Source of the DNA: Cyclobacteriaceae bacterium
Lineage (GTDB): Bacteria; Bacteroidota; Bacteroidia; Cytophagales; Cyclobacteriaceae
Assembly: GCA_003565295.1 (NCBI GenBank)
Contig: PXCO01000144.1
Span: forward strand, 1 to 60,312
Direction: 5' to 3'
Length of the DNA stretch: 60,312 bases
Of the stretch, positions 35,013 to 44,100 are shown in pieces. A program made the position numbers and the translations under genes. The notes beneath the pieces are model-generated. The model saw only the letters and a list, made by a program, of their open reading frames with translations. It had not been told where the DNA came from and made no database searches. Each line of letters opens with the position of its first letter. Positions within the stretch are counted from its first letter, which is position 1.

Positions 35013-35354
35013 CTAAATTTGGCTGTTTGAAAACTTCAAAATTAAGTTGGCAAATATAAAAGGAAATGATGAGATCATTTTATGAAGTTTAAATCCCTGG
35101 TGCGCCAAGCTCAATTCCTTCTTGATTACCTCGATAGTCGGTCCTTCCTCGGCAAGATAACAATTAGAAAATAGACTTTTTACCTCCTGGTATGGAAACT
35201 TCAAGGGGTAGTATTGAAGCCATAATTTATATCCATCATTTGCCCATGCCGAATTTGATACCGATAATAGAATAGGTAGGGAGACAAAGAAATGGTTAAA
35301 AACCGACCTGGGCATTGTGAAACTGGCAAAGCATAACAGGAAAAGCTTGATCAT
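35013..35354 (-). pseudogene. Truncated GH67 alpha-glucuronidase-like N terminus with signal peptide
   Basis: The frame from ATG 35354 encodes 113 residues: a hydrophobic signal (about residues 1-35, ending SNSAWA), then NDGYKLWLQYYPLKF and EEGPTIEVIKKELSLAHQGF. This pattern resembles the N-terminal domain of secreted GH67 alpha-glucuronidases, which normally have about 700 residues. After about residue 95 the similarity stops and the frame ends at 35013, next to argS. There is no catalytic domain in the window. I judge it a degraded remnant; a short functional lipoprotein-like protein is less likely. The family assignment is from memory of the motif pattern only. Confidence 0.5.
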
Positions 35355-35519
35355 AGGTTTAAATGGTTTAGTAGACAAATTTAATTATTTTGGAATCAAT
35401 ATCCTTTTTGACTATGTTCAATTTACAGTCTATATTCAGTGGCAACTACATTTAGAAAAAAATGAGATTTATAGGTATAGAGGCATGGGGATTGTTTTAG
35501 GTTTCGGATTAATCCATGT

Positions 35520-36803
35520 ATGATAAAAAGTAGAATTGGACATATTTCCCTTATCGTGGCAGTTTTGGGGTTTGTTACTCTAGAATTGAGTATTTATTTT
35601 TTTGAATGGGAGGCCCATCTATGGAGGATTGTGGCCACCGCCTTTGAAGCCGCCACCATTGGGGCACTTGCAGATTGGTTTGCAGTAAGTGCGTTGTTCT
35701 ATGAGATCCCCATCCCCTTTGTGAGGCGGCACACCAATATAATTGTGAAAAACAGGGAAAAACTAACGGATGGAATAGTAGACATGGTCACCAATAAATG
35801 GTTGTCCCCTGAAATCATCAGGGAAAAGCTGAAAGGAGTGGCCATTACCGACACCATATTGGAATTGCTAAACCATCCCGAAAACTTCAATAAGTTGATG
35901 GATTTGATCCGTCTGCTGCTGTCTCGGCTTATCCTTCAGCTTGACCACCCAAAAATGGGGGTATATGTTCAGAATTTTCTGAAAGGACAATTGCAGGATG
36001 TAAACTTGGCCATACCCCTAGGTTCCTGGCTGGAGGAGGAAGTAAGGAGAGGAAATCACCGGGCATTGGTAGGGCTTTTAGCACAGGAAGCCTCCAAATC
36101 TTTAAAAGACCCTGCCACAAGGAATATCCTATTGACCAAGTTAAAAGTGGCTCTTGAGGCTTACCAAAAAAAGGATTGGTTCAAAAAATCAGCGGTTTGG
36201 TTAGGGAAAAAAACAGGAGGGATAGACTTAGAAATGCTGGCAGACCGACTGCTGGAAATAGCATTGATTTTAGCAGAGGAATTTGGAAAGGACCCCCATC
36301 ATCCGCTTCGGCAAAAATTGGACGAATACCTGCTTGAGTTTGCAGTCCTCCTTCGGCAAAACGACGAAGAGGCGGCCGGATATGTGAAAAAGCTAAGGGA
36401 CAACCTGATCAGAAATGAGGGTGCGAGAACGTTAATTACTGAATTTTTGAAAAGGGTTAAAGGTCTTGCAGAAGAGTCATTGGAAAACCTTGAAACACCC
36501 CTCATGCATTGGGTAGGCAGGAGTATCAGGGAACTCACTGTTTCCGTTAGTAAAGACCCTGAAACCAAGGAGGACATTGATAGTTGGGTCAAATCTTCCC
36601 TAGCTGAGGTACTGGACAAGTTTCACCCGGAAATTGGTGCCATGGTGAGGACTAGCCTGGCACGGCTGGATGACAAAAGCATGATGGTTCAAATCAAGGA
36701 AAAGGTGGGGGATGATTTGCAATATATCCGTCTGAATGGAGCAGTAGTAGGAGGCTTAGTGGGTTTAATCATTGCCATTTTGCGTTGGACATGGCTACAT
36801 TGA
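35520..36803 (+). CDS. DUF445 family membrane protein
   Basis: The 427-residue protein has an N-terminal helix (about 7-28), the characteristic ATIGALADWFAVSALFYEIPIP segment near residue 45, a long helical soluble part, and a C-terminal helix (AVVGGLVGLIIAILRW). This is the DUF445 (YjiN-like) architecture. The family's role is not established; members are inner-membrane proteins. It stands alone and ends convergently, one base before the end of the histidine kinase gene at 36804. Confidence 0.88.
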   Translation: MIKSRIGHISLIVAVLGFVTLELSIYFFEWEAHLWRIVATAFEAATIGALADWFAVSALFYEIPIPFVRRHTNIIVKNREKLTDGIVDMVTNKWLSPEIIREKLKGVAITDTILELLNHPENFNKLMDLIRLLLSRLILQLDHPKMGVYVQNFLKGQLQDVNLAIPLGSWLEEEVRRGNHRALVGLLAQEASKSLKDPATRNILLTKLKVALEAYQKKDWFKKSAVWLGKKTGGIDLEMLADRLLEIALILAEEFGKDPHHPLRQKLDEYLLEFAVLLRQNDEEAAGYVKKLRDNLIRNEGARTLITEFLKRVKGLAEESLENLETPLMHWVGRSIRELTVSVSKDPETKEDIDSWVKSSLAEVLDKFHPEIGAMVRTSLARLDDKSMMVQIKEKVGDDLQYIRLNGAVVGGLVGLIIAILRWTWLH

Positions 36804-38162
36804 CTAAAAAATAGGTGGTTTTTTGGGTATCCGGAAATAAAAGGTGCTGCCTTGGTTGATTGCTGATTCCACCCAGACGGTTCCACCTAGGTTTTCAACC
36901 AGTTTTTTCACGATGCTCAGCCCAATTCCCGTTCCCTTGAATTCTTTTTGGGTATGCAGTCGCTGAAAGATATGGAAGATACGTTCGTGAAATTCATCAG
37001 CGATGCCTATTCCATTGTCCTTCACATACATTTCCCATGCATCTTCGGTCTCCTTTCCCCCAATGCTTATTTCGGGTGACCTTTCAGGATGTCTGTATTT
37101 AAGGGAGTTGCCAACAAGGTTTTGCAAAATTTGTATCCATGCGGGTTTATAACTTTCAATTAACAGGGAAGATTCGCAACGGAGGATGGCCTTTTCCTTT
37201 TGAATGCTGGACCTTAAGATATGATTTAGGTCATCCATTAGATCCAATGTGGTGAAACTTTCCTTTTTATACATCTTCCGCCCCACCCTCGAAAGCTCCA
37301 ATAAGTCCAATATAATCTGCCGCATTCTCTTGGCGCCATCCAGGGTAAAGGAAATGTACTGCTTACCCCTGTCATCCAATATATGATGATATTTTTGGTG
37401 AAGTAATGTGATGAAATTAGAAATCATCCTTAAGGGCTCCTGTAAATCGTGAGAGGCCACATACGCAAATTGTTCTAATTCCTGATTTTTATTCTTCAAC
37501 TCCTTCAAAGAATGTTTTAGGTTAATCTGTTCTTCTTTCAACTTCTTTTGAAGTTCCACCTGAAAATTGATCGTTTCTTGCATTCCGCCAAAGAGTTTGG
37601 GTATAAGGATGGCAAACACAGCGTCCAAGAAGATGAGATTAGTGGATATGGCTACCCAAGACAAAACAGCATTTTCATCCACCCGGTGTACTTCGAAATA
37701 TTGGGAATGAATCAGAAATCCATACAGTGCGCAAAAGAAAATGTTTAGATAAATGGAAAGGAAAGCAAATTTGTAGGGAAAGATGATGATCATGAAAATG
37801 GATACTGCCAGCAAATAAACAAGGCCAGGCCCATAACTCCCCAATGTGGTGAGAAGCACAAAAGCAAGGGCATATACTATAAAAACAAACAGGATTTTTT
37901 TTGATTGAATAGTGAGGTGCGAACTAAAAGCAATGGCCAAGAGGGAAATGACTGCGAAAATATCGAAAACAGCTATTGCATAGTATTCCTCTACAATGGA
38001 AATAAAAACCCCGGGAATGAGGGCGATTAGGCTCAGGGGCACCATATATGAAATGGTGGCGATGAAGAGGTAATCCCTCCAAAATTCTAGTCCCTTCTCA
38101 TGGGGAGAAAGATCTTTGAAATTTCTTAAAATGGCCGACTTGTAAGCTTCCCACCAATTCAT
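36804..38162 (-). CDS. Membrane sensor histidine kinase
   Basis: The 452-residue protein has about six transmembrane helices (residues 30-195), a short coiled coil, and a kinase core. The H-box AYVASHDLQEPLRM places the phosphorylated His near residue 238. The ATP-binding domain shows the N-box QNLVGNSLKYRHPERSP, the G1 box DNGIGIADEF and the G2 box GTGIGLSIVKK. It has no recognisable extracellular sensor or receiver. It begins two bases after the stop codon region of the giant kinase gene, so both are probably on one mRNA. Its H-box is nearly identical to those of the two upstream kinases. Confidence 0.92.
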   Translation of the reverse strand: MNWWEAYKSAILRNFKDLSPHEKGLEFWRDYLFIATISYMVPLSLIALIPGVFISIVEEYYAIAVFDIFAVISLLAIAFSSHLTIQSKKILFVFIVYALAFVLLTTLGSYGPGLVYLLAVSIFMIIIFPYKFAFLSIYLNIFFCALYGFLIHSQYFEVHRVDENAVLSWVAISTNLIFLDAVFAILIPKLFGGMQETINFQVELQKKLKEEQINLKHSLKELKNKNQELEQFAYVASHDLQEPLRMISNFITLLHQKYHHILDDRGKQYISFTLDGAKRMRQIILDLLELSRVGRKMYKKESFTTLDLMDDLNHILRSSIQKEKAILRCESSLLIESYKPAWIQILQNLVGNSLKYRHPERSPEISIGGKETEDAWEMYVKDNGIGIADEFHERIFHIFQRLHTQKEFKGTGIGLSIVKKLVENLGGTVWVESAINQGSTFYFRIPKKPPIF

Positions 38163-38163
38163 C

Positions 38164-41100
38164 TTAATGAATTTTATGGGTGAAGTAAAAAGTACTTCCA
38201 GCCCCGGGATTGGAGGTTAGCCAAATTTCTTCCCCAATATGCTCCAGTATTTTTTTCACGATGGCTAATCCCATCCCTGTTCCGGCATATTCATGCTTGG
38301 TGTGAAGCCTTTGAAATATGACAAATATTTTCTCGAAATATTCTTCTTCTATCCCTATGCCATTGTCTGATACGGAAAAGATCCACTTTTCCCCCTCCTT
38401 AATGGCAACTATTTTAATGTTTGGGAGTACCCCAGGCCTTGAGTATTTCAATGCATTACTGATTAAGTTTTGCATCACCTGTAGTAGAGGGGTTTTATAG
38501 GTTCTTAATGTAGGTAGGTCCTCAAAATGGATGTTGGCTTTTTTTTCCTTAATTAATGATTGGTGCAGCGTAAGAATGTCTTTGGTAAGTTGGTTGAAGT
38601 CAAGTTCAGTTAGTTCTTCCTCAGCCTTTCCGATTCTGGAAAAATCCAATAGATCCAGAATGATGTTTCTCATTCGACTTGCTCCATCTACTGCAAAGTC
38701 AATGTAAGAAAGTCCCTTTTCATCAAGTTTATGCCTATACTTCTTATTTAACTGCGTCAAAAAACTAGTCACCATTCTCAACGGTTCCTGAAGATCATGG
38801 GAGGCCACATAAGCAAATTGTTCCAGTTCAGCATTTGACCGGGCCAGTTCATTGGTCTGGTTTTCCAGGGCGAGGTTAAGTTCCTTTAAAGAGTTTTCGT
38901 ATTCTTTTTGACGGGTCATATCCATCATTGATCCTACCATGCGGAAGGCTTTCCCTTTTTTATCCCTCATGATCATACCTCTCTCCATCACTATAGCATA
39001 ATCATCATTGTTCTTTAGAAACTTATATTCACTTTGCCAATAAGAAATATTGGGGTCGTCTAAGGCCTGTTGTAAACCGGTGGAAACTTCGTTTTGATCA
39101 TCGGGATGGATTTTACTTGACCATGATGATAAAGAGACATTATTGGGGTCATATCCAAAGAGCTTAAAGTAGCCTTCCCCAAAAAACACTGAATCATTTA
39201 TTATATCCCAATCCCATATTGCCTCCTGTGTGGCTTCTGTAACCTTTTGAAACCGTTCGTTTGAAAGCCTGATTTTTTCCTCGGCTTTTTTCCTTTCAGA
39301 TATATCGGTGTGTATGCCGAAAATGGCTACCAATTCGTCGTTTTCGTCAATAATCGGACCTCCGCTTAAGAAGAAGTCCATTTTTTCCCCCACCTTGTTG
39401 ATGAGTTGTATATCACCTTTCCAAAATTTCCCTGATAGCAAGGTTCCAAAAACCTCTGAGGCCACATTCTTATCAGCATACACGGTTCCTGGGCTGCCTT
39501 TCTCCCTCAATTCTTCCATTGTATACCCTAAAGACTTGGCAAAACTGGGGTTGACATACAGGGGTTGGCCCGTGGCCGACGCCAAAGCAATGCCATCTTT
39601 GCTATTTTCAATGATACGCTGGAACCTCAGTAGTTCCAACTCTGCCATTTTTTTCTCTGTAATGTCCTTAAAATATACCGTAAGACCTAGTGGTGAAGGG
39701 AAGGCACTTACGTCAAACCATTTTTCTACGGGGGCGAAATACTCCTCAAATTTTACAGGAATGTTCTCTTTGATAGCTCTGTGGTATTCATCGTAAAACT
39801 TCAATGAAACGGCCTCCCTAAATTCATCCCAAACATTTTTACCCATCACCTCTTTTTTCTTTCTACCCAGCATACGTTCCGCCACCTTATTCCAATAGGT
39901 GATGGTCCAGTTTTTGTCTAAAGCAAAAAACCCATCCTGGATGCTTTCCAAGATTTGTTCTTTCTCATCCAAGGCCCCTTTTAAGGCCAGTTTGTTTTGA
40001 CGTTGAAGAATGGCCGTGGATAGATTCGAACTAATGCTAAGAAGAAAAGTTACCTCATCTTCATGCCAGACCCTTTCTTGCTCACAGTCGTCAAAGCCGA
40101 TAAACCCATAATATTCTTTACCCAGAAATATTGGGATACACATGATGGATTTGATAAGTTGGCTTTGCAATAGGGTTTTCAAATTGGATGAAGGCAAAGA
40201 AGAAACTGATGCTTGGTAAACGGACCCTTTGGCGATGGTATCTTCAAATTCACTAAAGGTTCTAATATCCATATTCTGTAATGCAGGGTTATCCATTTGC
40301 GAGGGAAATTCGCCACTATTCCATTCAAATCTTTGGCTGAAAACCTCTTTCTCGGGAGATGATGGGTCGGTGTGCTTTTCAAAATAATAAACCCTATTTA
40401 CCCTTGTTGCTTTTCCAGCGATCTCGAAGCAATTATCCAGTGCCTTTGCCCAATCCTCTTTGGCCAATAAGGTTTCGATGATATTTGCAAGGGCAAATAA
40501 GTAATCCGTTTTTTGTGCCAACTCCAATTCGGCAGTTTTTCGCTGATGTATATCCTGGATACTTCCAAAAATACGGCGTGACCCATCCCCGGTGATTTCA
40601 GCATTACCAATTACCCTAACCCATTTGGGTTTGTTTTTGCCTGTTTGCATTAAAAGCTCTAAATCAAACTCTTTTCCCTTATCCCTTAAGTCATGAAAGG
40701 CCTTGACAATGGCGTCTTTATTGGTTTTGAATAACTTTTCTTCCCACTGGGTTAAAGAAATTGACTCATTTTGGTCTAACTCTAAGATTTCCCTGGCCAT
40801 AGGTGACCAGTACGTGTATTGGTGTTCCTCATCCTCTTGGTTTTCTTCCCAACTTCCAATTTTGGTAAGTTTGCTTGCTTTCTCCCAAAGTGTTTCAAGG
40901 TTTTTCTTCTCGGTGATGTCAATGATTACAGCATCCCACAGTGTACTTCCATCCCCAAGCCTGTGAGGAGTGCCGAACCCTTCCACCCATATGACCTCTC
41001 CATCCTCTCTTTTGATCCGATAGCTACAGTGCCATTTTTCCAGATGCTCCATGGAATGTTGAATGGAAGCCTTTAACTTTCCCATATCACCAGTTTGATT

Positions 41101-44100
41101 TACCTGTGCCCATATTCGTTCCGGGTTTTCCATTACTTCTTCTGGGCTTATCCCCCAAATTTCCAGGGCACCTTTGGTCACATGTAACATCTGATCTGAG
41201 CCATCAGGATAAATCCTGTACTGGAATATCACTCCTGGGATGTTGTCGGCAGTATGTTGTAGGCGGAGTTCTGCCATTTTTCGGGAATGAATGTCTTGAA
41301 TACTTCCGATCAACCGTATACATTTCCCCTCCTTGAATGCGGGTTTTCCTATGGTTCTGACCCATCTTTCGTTTCCTTTGGCTGTAATCAAGGGTAATTC
41401 GAGGTCCCATGGCTCACCTTTTGCTATCCCCAGGCTTACTGCTTCATCAATCTTACCCCGCACGTCCTCCCTAAAAAAATTAATGGCTTCTGCTACTTGA
41501 ACGATTTCCTTTTCCTCTAATTCATGAATTTCCTTCGTGATCTTGGAAAAATAGACTTCCTGGCTTTCCAGGTTGATTTCCCATGCCCCAACTCTTGAAA
41601 TGGAGGTGGCGTTGTCAAGCAGCAGTTCCAGTTCCTTTTGTTTGGTCACGTCTTTGGCAACCGCATAGATTAACCCTTCGTCCAGAAAGAAACGGGAGTT
41701 CCATGAAAGCCATAGCGTCTTCCCCGATTTGGTTAGGAATCGATTTTCAAAGACTTCCTTGCCCTTCCTTCGGTTGATGTTATCCAACTCCCCTGCGGTT
41801 TTGTTTCTGTCCTCAGGATGTGTAAATTCCACCATAGGTGTACTTAAAATCTCTTCCTCTGAGAATCCCAATAAGTCGCACATAGCAGGATTTACTTTTT
41901 TGTAATACCCATCCGTACCTGCCACGCAGATGATATCCGGTGAGGAATTGAATATCCTGCTCAGTTCCTCCTCCAATTTTTTCCGATGCACTTGAATGCC
42001 CAACATATTGACAAGCTTTTGCAAAAGTTTTCTTGTGTAGGTAATGTTTTCATGCTTTTCCTTTGTCCCAAAAAGCAGTACACCAATCGTTTCATCACCA
42101 TGTACCAGAGGAATTCCTAAAGAAAATTCCGGTTGAGAATCTCGGGGTAAATTTTTCCAAAGTGGCTTTGAGGTTTTGTCTATTTTCCATTCCCAGATTT
42201 CGTTGTTTTCCCAAACCTTGCCCGCTAAACCGTCCCCTTTTTTGACGGTTTTCAGTTGACAAGGATTACGCTTTGCCAATAGTAATTTTTCCCCCGTTTG
42301 GCAACCGATTAAATTAAGTTGCTTTTGGTCAGGGTTTACAATCCAAGCCTCGCCTATGTCAAAATTGAAAAAGTGGAGTAAATAATTCAAGGTGATTTCG
42401 AGTGTCCTGGCAAGGCTTTCCTCCTGATTGAATATGCTGCTTAACTTGTTTTCCAGCTGTTTTTGTATTTCTTGATCCTTTTGGTCTGTAATATCTTGAG
42501 AAGTACCCTCGATTATTGTCTCATCTTTATGAGGGTCTTTAACTACATAAGCTCTGGAATGTATCCATTTTTGCCTGCCACTGGGGGTAATTATCCGGTG
42601 TTGGAGGTCAAAGTGTTCACTTTTTCCACTGATTAATCTATTCCTCTCCTCAGCTATCAAATCCCTGTCATCAGGGTGAATGGTTTGAATAAGGAAATCC
42701 ATTTTTATATTTGGTGTCTCCATGTTATTCTCCCATATTTTGTGCATCATGGAAGACCAAAAGATAGTGTCATTGTCGATTTGGTGTGACCAATACCCCA
42801 TTTTTGCCACCTCATGCGCTTTTTCCAGCTTTGCTTCCTTACTTAGCAGTTCATGTGTGAGTTTCTCTCTTTCAGTTACATCAATGCAATCCACCATCAT
42901 ACATTCCTTGCCTTTGAACCTTAATTTTTGGCCGGTAATGCTCATCAACATTTGTGAACCATCTTTTCTCTGATGGGTAAATATCCCAAACTTGATGATG
43001 CCATCCTTTAATTCCGCTTCTTTATGAGCATCCAAAAGTCTTGGAACTTGGCTTTTGGGCCGAAGCTCTTTTATGGTAAGCTTTAAAAATTCGTCTTTGG
43101 AATAGCCATATTCATTAATGGCTGCAAGGTTTACATCAATGATGCGAAAATCATCCACCTGATATATCCATTTAGGTAATGGGCTAAAATGAAAGAGGTT
43201 TCTGTACTTTTCTTCTGAAGCTTCTAGTTGCAGTTGGGTTTCAATTAATGGGGTAACATTCATGGTGTTGATGACGATACCATTAATGGTGGGGTCATCC
43301 AACATTTTCGTGCTCGTGCCTTGCAGCCAAAGGTATTTCCCATTCTTGGCCTTAAACCTATAAGCGGGACTGGTGATTTTCACCTTATGACCATGCTTCT
43401 CAAAAATAGCCTGAATTTGAAGTAGATCTTCAGGATGAATGAAATCCAGGCCGTTTTTACCCAAAAGTTCCTCCGGCTTATATCCCAGAAGGGTCTCGTA
43501 ATTGGGACTTACGTAAGTGTAAACTCCATCTGTATCCACTATACATATGAGGTCTGCTCCCCTTTGCACCAAATTTTTAAATCTTCTTTCGCTTTCCGCA
43601 ATCCTTTTGCTGTTGATATGATGATTGATGGTAAGAATTAAATTCTTGCCTATACTATCTAGCAATGCTTGTTCCTCTGGCAAAAAAACCGGGGTATTGG
43701 TCGAAAAGGTAAAAACCTCAATGCACAATGCTTGTTTATCCTCAGTTTCCCCCTTAAAACATTGGCTGTTTTTCCCCTTTTTAAAATTTGCCGAGGTAAA
43801 GACTTGTTCACCATAGCTGATTTTTGCGCTGGTTGATGCAGGGAATTGGTAACCTTTTGGAATTGCGGATGTCACTTTTTGAAGATAACTGGAAGAGGAG
43901 GATAAACTGCTGCCAAAGGAGATGATTTCGATCATACAGGCTTGTTCCTTTGCCCGCTCTTTCAGTTGCCACAATGTGTGTTCTAAATTATTGGCAATCT
44001 CAGTTTCTTTGGTGATGTCTGTTATGGAAGTGATTTTAAGACGCTCCCCATCGGGATTCACCAGCAGTTCGGCGGAGACAGAGATAGTAATTTTGCCCCC

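Noticed and set aside
39308-39796. 162-codon plus-strand frame inside the giant kinase
   Set aside because: Shadow of PAS-coding sequence on the other strand.
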